NCBI GenBank assembly: GCA_945871545.1
Contig: CAMBWJ010000146.1
Span: 1-5,513 of the forward strand
DNA from: an uncultured Clostridia bacterium
GTDB taxonomy: Bacteria > Bacillota_A > Clostridia > Christensenellales > Aristaeellaceae
Length of the DNA stretch: 5,513 nucleotides
Direction of reading: 5' to 3'
Of the stretch, positions 1 through 5,503 are shown piece by piece. Below the pieces are notes generated by a model. The model did no database searches. It had not been told where the DNA came from and was given only the letters and a program-made list of their open reading frames with translations. The translations under genes and the position numbers were made by a program. Numbering within the stretch: the first letter of the stretch is position 1; each line of letters begins with the position of its first letter.

Positions 1-1771
1 CGCTGTCAAACAGCGCCTTGAACTGTGCACCGGTCATGCCGCAGACAGCGCCGAAGTCCTCGAGTGCCTGACCGCCCGTGGCGGAGGCGACCTCCATCTT
101 GATGAGGGCCTTGGAAAACGCCGAGCCGCCCATCTGTGCTTCGATGCCTACGGAGGACAGCGCGGCGGCGAAACCCAGCACCTGCGCTTCCGTCAGACCA
201 ACCTGCTTGCCCGCACCTGCGAGTCGCTGCGCCATCTCCATGATGGGCTTCTCCGTCGTGGCGAAGTTGTTGCCCAGATCGACGATGGTGGAGCCGATGT
301 TCTGGAACAGGCTCTGATCCGTGCCCATGACGTTGGCGAACTTGGCGATGGAGGTCGCGGCCTCGTCCGCGTTCAGATCCTCGCAGGAATTGCCCAGATC
401 GATCATCACGCGGGTGAAGTCCGTAAGATACTCGTTGGCAATGCCCAGCTGACCGCCGGTGGCCATGACCTCGTTGATCTCGCTGGTGGACGCGGCAATC
501 TGCGTGGACATCTTCTTGGAGGACGCCGCCAGAGATTCGAACTCCGCCTCCGTTGCTTCCACGGTCTTGCGCACGCTGGCAAAGGAGGACTCAAAGTCCA
601 GCGAAGCCTTGACCGCCGCCGTGCCCAGCGTGAGGATGGGCGTGGTCAGGATCGTGGTGAGCGCCTTGCCCGCTGTGGTCAGCTTTCTGCTGACGGAATC
701 GCAGGATCGACCGAAGCTCTCAAGCGTCCTGCCCGCCGCAGTCCATGCAGACCTTGCGGTCGCCAGCTGGCGGTTTGTGTCCTCGATTTCCGCGCGGGTC
801 GTCCTGACGGCGGCGTTGGCCCGGTTCAGTGCGGCCTCCGCATCAATCACCGCATCGGACGCCTGCCGGATCTTCTCCGGATCGTTGGCCTGCTGCGCCG
901 CCTCAAGCTGCTCCCTCGCACCCTGCAGGGCGTTTTCATACTGCTCGACGGACTTTTCCTGAATCTCCAGCTTTTCCCGCAGGAACGTCAGCTTCGCAGA
1001 CAGCCCCGCAACGCTGGTGTCCATGTCCTTGATGCCCGCCGTGGCCAGTCGGAACTTGCTCTCGGCGAGGTTGATCTCCCTGCCGAAGGTGGCAATGGCG
1101 GCTCGACTGGCATCGATGGATCGCCCAGCGGCGTCCCAGTTGGTCTGGGCCAGCCGCAGAGACTGGTTGCAGCGGTTGATCTCGGCTTCCGTCTGCCGCA
1201 CGCCCGCCTGAGCCATGTTGAGGTTCGTGTTGGCCTGGGACACCGCATCCGCAGCGTTCTGCGTCGCCTTTCTGAGCGCAGTGTTCTGCCCGGAGAGCTT
1301 CTTCACCTCCTGCACGGAGGCGCGGTACTCGCCCTTGAGCGCATCCAGATTGGCCTTTGCCGCGATGGTCGCAGAGTTGGATTCGCCCAGCGTTGAGGAA
1401 TAGGTGCGCACCTGCTGCGCCGCTGCGGCGACCTGCTCCTTGAGCGCCTGCTGTGCGGCCTTTGCTGCCTCCAGCCGCTGGGCGTAGTCGTTCTGACGGT
1501 TGTAGCATTCCGTCAGCTTATTGTTCGCGGACTCCAGTGCGCGCTGGTACTGCCCGACCATGTCCTTTTGCAGGGACAGCCTGCGTTCCAGCGTGGAGAG
1601 CTGGGTGGCAAGTCCGGTGGTCGTGCGCTCGAAGCCCTCCACACCGGCAGCAGCCAGCCTGAACTGGGATTCCGCTTCGGCGATCTGCCTGCTGACGGAC
1701 TTGATGTTCCGGGTGAAGTTGTCCGTCTGCAGGGACAGCGACACCACAAGGTCGCGGAGGGTTTCACTCAT
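1..1771 (-). CDS. Tail tape measure protein, N-terminal part (runs off window)
   Basis: The frame is open from ATG 1771 to the window edge, 590 residues with no stop. Tape measure proteins span the tail lumen, set its length and are ejected with the DNA. Residues 1-20 are a short strand-rich start; about 25-345 is long, Gln/Ala/Glu-rich and coiled-coil-like, with two copies of a repeat (28-86 and 231-289). A hydrophobic stretch (368-389, GKALTTILTTPILTLGTAAV) leads into the TP901/PhageMin_Tail-type domain: DFESSFASVRKTVEATEAEF (392-411), STSEINEVMATGGQLGIANE (428-447), AATSIAKFANVMGTD (471-485) and LSSVGIEAQMGGSAFSKALI (538-557). AGGTGA at 1778-1783 precedes the start by about six bases. Several frames on either strand are also open here because of the high GC, but none is protein-like. 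The rest of the gene, usually several hundred more residues, lies beyond base 1. Confidence 0.93.
   Translation of the reverse strand, partial: MSETLRDLVVSLSLQTDNFTRNIKSVSRQIAEAESQFRLAAAGVEGFERTTTGLATQLSTLERRLSLQKDMVGQYQRALESANNKLTECYNRQNDYAQRLEAAKAAQQALKEQVAAAAQQVRTYSSTLGESNSATIAAKANLDALKGEYRASVQEVKKLSGQNTALRKATQNAADAVSQANTNLNMAQAGVRQTEAEINRCNQSLRLAQTNWDAAGRSIDASRAAIATFGREINLAESKFRLATAGIKDMDTSVAGLSAKLTFLREKLEIQEKSVEQYENALQGAREQLEAAQQANDPEKIRQASDAVIDAEAALNRANAAVRTTRAEIEDTNRQLATARSAWTAAGRTLESFGRSCDSVSRKLTTAGKALTTILTTPILTLGTAAVKASLDFESSFASVRKTVEATEAEFESLAASSKKMSTQIAASTSEINEVMATGGQLGIANEYLTDFTRVMIDLGNSCEDLNADEAATSIAKFANVMGTDQSLFQNIGSTIVDLGNNFATTEKPIMEMAQRLAGAGKQVGLTEAQVLGFAAALSSVGIEAQMGGSAFSKALIKMEVASATGGQALEDFGAVCGMTGAQFKALFDS
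1078..1690 (-). repeat. Upstream copy of an internal protein repeat, with intervening coil, in the tape measure gene
   Basis: Residues 28-86 of the tape measure protein (bases about 1690-1514) align without gaps to residues 231-289 (about 1081-905), an offset of 203 residues. By my count 24 of 59 positions are identical, concentrated in RQIAEAESQFRLAAAG against REINLAESKFRLATAG and in a later L-Q-V-QY-AL-A-L pattern. A second motif, WDAAGRS (212-218) and WTAAGRT (343-349), closes each unit. The interval given covers copy 1 and the intervening coil up to the start of copy 2. The repeat is degenerate at DNA level and is best seen in protein. Confidence 0.65.
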
Positions 1772-1817
1772 CGGGATTCACCTGCCTTTGCAAAAAGAAA
1801 CGCCGTGCGCGGCTGCG

Positions 1818-2069
1818 TCACGGTTTCAGGTTGGGCCATACCTCATCGATATAGCGGGGTGCGGGTTCCTTCTTTTTCCGATCCTGTCTGGCCTTCCAGC
1901 AGCGGATGCGCAGGAAGCCGAGCATGTCCATCTCGTCGATCTCCCGCATGCGCCAACCGCTTTCCAAAAGGGAATTGTAGGTGGCATAGATGAAGTCGGG
2001 CAGCGTCAGAACTGAGGAATCTCCTCCGATTCCGGGGTCGCCTCCGTCTTCGCTGCCTTCGTAGGGAAC
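1818..2069 (-). CDS. Tail assembly chaperone T-like extension (-1 frame of G)
   Basis: This frame is open from just after a TGA at 2072-2070 down to TGA at 1820-1818. Its protein-like part reads LTLPDFIYATYNSLLESGW, then MREIDEMDMLGFLRIRCW, KARQDRKKEPAPRYIDEV and WPNLKP. Helical, Met/Glu/Arg-rich sequence of this kind is typical of the T domain in G/GT chaperone pairs, where it contacts the tail tube subunits. It lacks an ATG, GTG or TTG near the chaperone stop; the first usable codons are TTG at 1967 and ATG at 1949, and both would cut off the conserved-looking start. It is therefore most likely made only as a -1 fusion with the G-like ORF, giving 192 residues wherever the slip occurs. If instead it is independent, a 43-residue product from 1949 is the alternative. 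The stop lies 46 bases before the tape measure start. Confidence 0.7.
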   Translation of the reverse strand, partial: VPYEGSEDGGDPGIGGDSSVLTLPDFIYATYNSLLESGWRMREIDEMDMLGFLRIRCWKARQDRKKKEPAPRYIDEVWPNLKP

Positions 2070-2395
2070 TCATTCAGGATGCCGGTGGTCTGCGTCTGCA
2101 CTGCCATGAGCGCCAGCGCAATGTCGTGCATCAGGCGATCCACGGGATAGTGATCCAGCACATCGTCCGGGGTGAACTGGTTCCCGAACAGTACGCAGAA
2201 CCAGCGGATCATCACGTCCATCGCATCGGCAATGGAAAGTTCTCCGGCATCCGCAGACGTTTCGCCCTTGAGTGCTGCGTTGGACAGGGCAACGATGCGC
2301 CCGTACATCTTTGCGGCGGGCTCCATCTCCCGCAGCGCCCTGCCGGAGACGAAGTCAATGGAATATTTCTGATTGTTCAACGTGCAGGTAATCAT
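2006..2395 (-). CDS. Tail assembly chaperone, G-like (frame 0 product)
   Basis: This 129-residue protein starts with a beta-rich MITCTLNNQKYSIDFVSGRA, followed by helices (LREMEPAAKMYGRIVALSNA, then ADAMDVMIRWFCVLFG and VDRLMHDIALALMAVQT) and an acidic, Pro- and Thr-rich tail ending ESEEIPQF. The size, fold pattern and position between major tail protein and tape measure match phage tail assembly chaperones (lambda gpG analogue), which bind the tape measure protein before tube polymerisation and are absent from mature virions. GGAGGA at 2402-2407 sits seven to eight bases before the ATG. An open -1 frame overlaps its last 21 codons and continues to 1818, so ribosomal frameshifting would make a 192-residue G-T fusion. 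The low-complexity charged tail (residues about 112-129) is the usual place for such a slip. Confidence 0.82.
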   Translation of the reverse strand: MITCTLNNQKYSIDFVSGRALREMEPAAKMYGRIVALSNAALKGETSADAGELSIADAMDVMIRWFCVLFGNQFTPDDVLDHYPVDRLMHDIALALMAVQTQTTGILNEFPTKAAKTEATPESEEIPQF

Positions 2396-2409
2396 TTGCT
2401 GTCCTCCGA

Positions 2410-2595
2410 TCAGTAGTCCAAATCATCCCGATAATCGGGAGTAAAGGTCACAGGTGTGTCCGTGGCAATTGCATTTCGGATGATTGCGATGTTCTCCTCA
2501 TCCGAAGCTCCCTTGTAACCATAACCCACCGCATAGGGATACGGTGCATTGAAATGCGCATAATAGGCATTCATGGCCCTCTCGAAATCCGTCAT
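2410..2595 (-). CDS. Small acidic protein of unknown function (61 aa)
   Basis: I do not recognise a named family. The protein is short, acidic and aromatic-rich: MTDFERAMNAYYAHF, then PYPYAVGYGYKGASDEENI, a helix IAIIRNAIATDTP and a C-terminus PDYRDDLDY with four Asp and two Tyr in nine residues. It has no membrane segment. It looks like a well-formed gene: AGGAGG at 2601-2606 lies five bases before the ATG, which overlaps the metallopeptidase stop as ATGA. It is therefore translated in step with the metallopeptidase. This pairing would fit a small partner, inhibitor or immunity protein, but that is only inferred from position; it may equally be an unrelated small phage protein. Its lines count to about 48-50% GC, lower than the tail genes. 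Confidence 0.7.
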   Translation of the reverse strand: MTDFERAMNAYYAHFNAPYPYAVGYGYKGASDEENIAIIRNAIATDTPVTFTPDYRDDLDY

Positions 2596-3386
2596 AGTTT
2601 CCTCCTCGCTTTCAGCATGTCCTGATAGACCTGATAGGTCTTGGGAAAATACTCCTTGATCGCCCGGAGTGACCCGGGGTGTGCGGCTTCAGCGGATGTG
2701 ATCTCCGCAAAGATCTCCTTGCTATTGCCGCGACCGCTCCAGTAGCTCAGTCCATGGCCGGAACCCAGCGGAAAGGCAACGCCGATACCCGCACCCTCGA
2801 ACATATCCGAGATGTCGCTGCGGTCGAGCATGCTGTATTTGCCCATCGCCTCATTGATGAGGGAATGCGCAGCCTGATCCCGCGTCATGTTGGGGTTCTG
2901 CATGCGAAACCGCGACAGATGGCCCTCCAATTCAGCCTTCGCTGTTCGTCCCAGCAAACCTCCGGAGGAGCCACTGCGCAGTATGGGCTTGCCGCCTGCA
3001 CCGATTCCCTGGAACAAATCAGAATAGGCCGTATAGCCATAGCCCTCCCTGCGGGCAATGAGATAATCGGTCATGTGACCGTATTCGTGGAACAGCACAC
3101 TGTAGGGAGTTGAAATCGCATCGCCCCGTGCAACAGCGTTGATACGCAGATGCACGCTGTCATCGCTGGGCGAATAATACGCGCCGCGCTCATTTCGCTG
3201 CATGTCCGTGGCTCTGAACTGCGCTGCGTAATCCTCCCACATGGCACGGATGTTGCCCGGTACAGTTTGGAGAATTGCAAGGACGGCATTGGCGTGATTT
3301 GCACCGTAGGCATTCTGAAGGAAGGTGCGAATGAAAGCGTTGCCACCTGCCGTTGCGCGGTGACTGGATCCTCCTCGTCCGCCCAT
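2592..3386 (-). CDS. Putative zincin-like metallopeptidase (HEYGH), accessory protein
   Basis: This 264-residue protein begins with a flexible MGGRGGSSH segment, a common start of phage accessory proteins, then a helical region. A core follows where AYYSPSDDSVHLRINAVA leads into LFHEYGHMTDYL. HEYGH (residues 100-104) is an HExxH zinc-binding motif whose Glu would be catalytic. EIFAE (224-228) could supply the third zinc ligand, and the C-terminus YFPKTYQVYQDML (246-258) resembles the tail of zincin domains attached to phage MuF-type and polymorphic-toxin proteins. The substrate is unknown. The ATG at 3386 was chosen because AAGGCGGTG at 3392-3400 precedes it by five bases and the upstream stop is only one base away. 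The frame is open back to 3629, with another ATG at 3407. The 3' end overlaps the next gene by ATGA. Roles as structural protease, toxin or fused DUF4417 partner are all possible. Confidence 0.75.
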   Translation of the reverse strand: MGGRGGSSHRATAGGNAFIRTFLQNAYGANHANAVLAILQTVPGNIRAMWEDYAAQFRATDMQRNERGAYYSPSDDSVHLRINAVARGDAISTPYSVLFHEYGHMTDYLIARREGYGYTAYSDLFQGIGAGGKPILRSGSSGGLLGRTAKAELEGHLSRFRMQNPNMTRDQAAHSLINEAMGKYSMLDRSDISDMFEGAGIGVAFPLGSGHGLSYWSGRGNSKEIFAEITSAEAAHPGSLRAIKEYFPKTYQVYQDMLKARRKL

Positions 3387-3400
3387 TTCAGCACCGCCTT
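3384..3400 (-). promoter_or_regulatory. Stop-start junction with ribosome binding site (TGA-A-ATG)
   Basis: On the minus strand AAGGCGGTG (3400-3392) is a near-consensus Shine-Dalgarno. It is followed by the DUF4417 stop TGA (3390-3388), one A, and the ATG of the metallopeptidase (3386-3384). This arrangement supports re-initiation coupling of the two genes and argues that the frame change may be genuine rather than a defect. Confidence 0.6.
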
Positions 3401-4023
3401 CGGGCATGCACCGCCTGATAATAGGGGGCATGCTGTTCGATGTTGCCTGTACAGCCGGACGGAACGTCCCCGAAGAAGATAATTTTCTCAGGATGCAATC
3501 TCCTGAGCATCTCATTGTAGCCATCCATGAACAGTGACCGCGCAGATGGGCTTTTCTGCGTTCCCACAGAGGATACGGCGACACAGCCCCCGACCGGTTC
3601 ACCATCAAAGCACCAATCAAAGCTCTCATGATCGCTCCAACAGACGGAAGGGATGACTGTCATGCCCATGCTCTGCCAGTAAGCGCCGATCAGATGCTTT
3701 CGGTAGTGGTTGTAGATCTGCACAGCCCGGGGATAATCGGTGAACAGGCTGAAATCCGGGGTCATTACCACCTGAAATTCTGAAAGAAGCAGCGCATAGC
3801 GTCTGGGGTCGTGCCATGTGCGCTCAAACAGATAGTCATCAATGAAAAAATGAACACCATATTCACTGCGCCGTTTATGTGTAGCCGCGCGGTTGAAACT
3901 GATCCAGTCCAGCCGCTTGGTCAAATGAACAGGCGCCAGCTTCGGTGTGTCATACAGACCTTCGCATGCAAATGTACCCAGTCCAAGATTATGACCGTTG
4001 CGCTGAAGCGCTTCAAGCGCCAT
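3388..4023 (-). CDS. DUF4417 domain-containing protein (phage accessory gene)
   Basis: This 211-residue protein is recognisable as DUF4417, a family of unknown function common in phages and mobile elements of Bacillota. The visible core runs through HFFIDDYLFERTWHDPRRY (residues 58-76), the PDFSLFTDYPRAVQIYNHYR segment (89-108), GAYWQSMGMTVIPSVCWSD (113-131), SFDWCFDGEPVGGCVAVSSV (134-153) and LFMDGYNEMLRRLHPEKIIF (164-183), with FGDVP following. It is soluble, with no signal peptide or membrane helix. It is the first gene after the major tail terminator and is not a canonical tail gene. Its C-terminus HARRRC ends at a TGA only one base before the ATG of the metallopeptidase frame, so the two may be coupled genes or one split fusion. 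Lines of this gene count to 43-53% GC, against 60-65% in the tail genes. Confidence 0.85.
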   Translation of the reverse strand: MALEALQRNGHNLGLGTFACEGLYDTPKLAPVHLTKRLDWISFNRAATHKRRSEYGVHFFIDDYLFERTWHDPRRYALLLSEFQVVMTPDFSLFTDYPRAVQIYNHYRKHLIGAYWQSMGMTVIPSVCWSDHESFDWCFDGEPVGGCVAVSSVGTQKSPSARSLFMDGYNEMLRRLHPEKIIFFGDVPSGCTGNIEQHAPYYQAVHARRRC

Positions 4024-4028
4024 GGGAA

Positions 4029-4036
4029 TCACCCCC
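4029..4036 (-). promoter_or_regulatory. Ribosome binding site deciding the DUF4417 start
   Basis: The minus strand reads GGGGGTGA here, then T, then TCCC up to ATG at 4023. With the next T it matches the extended Shine-Dalgarno GGAGGTGAT at eight of nine positions. An in-frame ATG at 4056 lies in the loop of the terminator hairpin and has no such site, so 4023 is the preferred start. Confidence 0.75.
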
Positions 4037-4040
4037 AACA

Positions 4041-4079
4041 GAAAGGCACACCTCAAACCATCCAGGAATGAGGTGTGCC
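4041..4079 (-). terminator. Rho-independent terminator-like hairpin after the major tail gene
   Basis: Bases 4045-4055 and 4069-4079 are perfect inverted repeats of 11 bp (GGCACACCTCA pairing with TGAGGTGTGCC) around a 13-base loop. Read on the minus strand, the stem is followed at once by TTTCTGTT, a short imperfect U tract; read on the plus strand it is followed by GGATTTG, so the terminator faces the minus-strand genes. It starts ten bases after the major tail protein stop. It probably acts as a partial terminator that lowers read-through into the cassette and the late tail genes, because no promoter-like sequence is visible after it. Confidence 0.82.
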
Positions 4080-4089
4080 GGATTTGTCA

Positions 4090-4701
4090 TCAGGCCGCAG
4101 TGAAGCTCGGTTCGTACACGGACTGCAGGAAGGTTGTGGCCTTTTCAGCCGTAAAGCCGTTCTGACCCTCGTCCGCCACCGCCTGATAGCGACCGTCGTG
4201 GGTGCGCTTGATTGCAGTCCACTCGACCTCACCGGTCTGGCGGGTGACGGTCTTACCCTCCTTGGTGGCATAGTTCTCGGTGACCGGCTTGGCGCGCACC
4301 TTGTACAGCCACACATAGCGGTAGGTCTTGTCGGACTTCTCGCTTCGGAAGCCGACTGCGTAATAGGGCGGCTTGTCCTGTGCGGTGCGGACGAGCACGC
4401 CGTTGTCGTCGATCTTATTGCCGAAGATCTTTTCCTGGATCATCAGGGGAATGTCGGCCATCTTCGTCTTGAAGGACAGCTCGGGATCGGGATAGAGCAC
4501 GTCGCCCTCGATGTCGTCGTAATACTGGACATCCGGATCGGCGTTGTCCGGGGTGATGCTGGCTTCAATGGCTCCGGCGAGCTTCTGCAGATCGCCGTAG
4601 GTCAGCGTCGCCTCGGTATCCTCCGTCAGCTCTGCGATGACCACGTCCTTGAGGCCCACGGTGGATGCCACCTTGGGCGATGCAGCAATGGTTCCTGCCA
4701 T
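4090..4701 (-). CDS. Major tail protein, phi13 type
   Basis: This 203-residue protein is the tube subunit of the tail. Family features visible in order are VGLKDVVIAELTED near residues 15-28, TYGDLQKLAGAIEASITP (34-51), the YYDDIEGD segment (about 60-67), LSFKTKMADIPLMIQEKIFG (75-94), the KPPYYAVGFRSEKSDK stretch (109-124) and VWLYKVRAKPVTENYATKEG (129-148). These match the phi13/TIGR01603-type major tail proteins of Bacillota phages. The length is that of the core domain, so no C-terminal Ig-like decoration is present. AGGAGG at 4710-4715 lies eight bases upstream of the ATG, an excellent ribosome binding site, as expected for the most abundant tail protein. A strong hairpin terminator follows the stop by about ten bases, which would limit transcription of downstream genes relative to this one. 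Confidence 0.93.
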   Translation of the reverse strand: MAGTIAASPKVASTVGLKDVVIAELTEDTEATLTYGDLQKLAGAIEASITPDNADPDVQYYDDIEGDVLYPDPELSFKTKMADIPLMIQEKIFGNKIDDNGVLVRTAQDKPPYYAVGFRSEKSDKTYRYVWLYKVRAKPVTENYATKEGKTVTRQTGEVEWTAIKRTHDGRYQAVADEGQNGFTAEKATTFLQSVYEPSFTAA

Positions 4702-4720
4702 GATTGTTTCCTCCTCTTAC
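4702..4720 (-). promoter_or_regulatory. Strong ribosome binding site of the major tail gene
   Basis: On the minus strand AGAGGAGG (4717-4710) precedes the ATG at 4701 with an eight-base spacer, and it overlaps the stop codon of the gp10-like gene. It fixes the start of the major tail protein and is one of the best Shine-Dalgarno matches in the window. Confidence 0.8.
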
Positions 4721-5145
4721 ATTTGGTCGATTGCGTCCCGCAGCCCGTCGCGGATGATCTCATAGGCCTCATCCTGACGGGTGTCGTAGGCGGGACGGAT
4801 GTAGGGATGCGCTGGAGCAGGCCCGGGGCCGCCGTGGCCATACTCCACATACGCGGGATAATAGTCCTCGTTGTTCCAGTCCTTTCGGTGCACACCGATG
4901 GTGATGTGGCGACCCCTTTTGGAGCTGCGCTTCACCTTGCCGATTTGCAGTGCGGCGTGGAGATCGCCGGAGAGAATCTGCGGGTCGTGGGAGGCGTTGG
5001 CCTGCATCTGTTCATGGATGGGCACGGCAGCGGCCTCCAGAATGCGCTTCGCCACCGGAGCGCCCGCGCCGTCCGCGTCCATTTTGTTGGCCATGCCTGC
5101 GATGTCGGTCATGAGCTCGTCAAAGCCGTTCACATCAAGGGGCAT
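4717..5145 (-). CDS. HK97 gp10-like head-tail joining (minor structural) protein
   Basis: This 142-residue protein fits the HK97 gp10 family, which helps join the completed tail to the head and usually sits just upstream of the major tail gene, as here. The visible hallmarks are an N-terminal helical region (FDELMTDIAGMANKM), SGDLHAALQIGK near residues 66-77, a basic patch KRSSKRGRHITIGVHRK, and near residues 95-120 the signature YPAYVEYGHGG followed by APAHPYIRPAYD. The C-terminal helix ends at DAIDQM. A longer reading frame is open back to 5268, but the start at 5145 is preferred because AGGAGG at 5155-5160 lies nine bases upstream and the family-like sequence begins here. The start lies inside the end of the preceding gene, so the two are probably coupled. 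The stop TAA comes 15 bases before the next start. Confidence 0.88.
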   Translation of the reverse strand: MPLDVNGFDELMTDIAGMANKMDADGAGAPVAKRILEAAAVPIHEQMQANASHDPQILSGDLHAALQIGKVKRSSKRGRHITIGVHRKDWNNEDYYPAYVEYGHGGPGPAPAHPYIRPAYDTRQDEAYEIIRDGLRDAIDQM

Positions 5146-5503
5146 CCGCCGTCGCCTCCTCGTACAGACACCACGTCCACTGCACCGTGTACTGGTGTGT
5201 CGCGGCGTCGTAGGCGGGCTGGTTGTAGCCCTTGTCGGATTCCTCCACCATGGAAAACCCAGCAGCATACATTGCGTTGCGGATCTGGTTCGCGGCCTCG
5301 GTCGGGTCGACGTCGCTCCAGAGGTTCAGATAGACGTAGGTTCGGAACGACACGACACCATCGTCCTGGTGTGCATCCTCGGTCGTGGTGCTGGAGTAGA
5401 CGATATACTGCACGGGCGGATTCTGATTGGGCGACGTGGCCCGCCACACGCCTGCCATGACGGGAATACCGACATTCTGCAGCGCCTGTTGTACCTGCCT
5501 CAT
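5135..5503 (-). CDS. Putative tail terminator/tail completion protein
   Basis: This 122-residue protein has no signal peptide or membrane segment. Its middle, with YIVYSS followed by acidic DDG and then YVYLNLWSDVDPTEAANQIR, and its end (YTVQWTWCLYEE) resemble the small tail-completion proteins (DUF3168/gpU-like) that cap the tail tube and contact the connector. The beta-strand, long helix, beta-strand pattern and the roughly 120-residue length suit that family. This is recognition by eye, so a different connector-type protein remains possible. The ATG at 5503 is the first start in the window; its last two bases plus the next A form TGA, so an upstream gene may end here in an ATGA overlap. 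The 3' end overlaps the next gene by 11 bases, which suggests translational coupling. The position just before gp10-like and major tail genes supports a neck or tail-end role. Confidence 0.75.
   Translation of the reverse strand: MRQVQQALQNVGIPVMAGVWRATSPNQNPPVQYIVYSSTTTEDAHQDDGVVSFRTYVYLNLWSDVDPTEAANQIRNAMYAAGFSMVEESDKGYNQPAYDAATHQYTVQWTWCLYEEATADAP

Noticed and set aside
936..1508. Minus-strand frame of 190 codons within the tape measure gene
   Set aside because: It is an out-of-frame shadow with Gly/Arg/Gln-rich, non-protein-like sequence. The tape measure frame is open through the whole region and carries conserved motifs.
1772..1817. Short gap before the tape measure gene with a T-rich run (TTTCTTTTTG on the minus strand)
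   Set aside because: No stable stem precedes the T run, so it is not a terminator; it only holds the ribosome site of the tape measure gene.
1843..2073. Arg-rich 76-codon minus frame starting at the ATG at 2073
   Set aside because: It is the third frame of the G/T overlap, begins with a run of Arg codons and has no family resemblance. The -1 frame carries the T-like sequence.
2425..2440. Small palindrome CCCGATAATCGGG
   Set aside because: The stem is short, it lies inside the 61-codon gene and it has no U tract, so it is not supported as a terminator or operator.
3071..3394. 107-codon minus frame beginning MLKWADEEDP across the cassette junction
   Set aside because: It overlaps the zincin core out of frame, and the continuation is not protein-like. 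The HEYGH frame has the ribosome site and motifs.
4075..5460. Long plus-strand open frame of 461 codons opposite the major tail, gp10-like and terminator genes
   Set aside because: It is antisense to three genes with recognisable family features and good ribosome sites. Its translation is Val/Leu/Gly/His-rich and turns Arg/Ser/Pro-rich at the end, typical of a GC-rich shadow frame.
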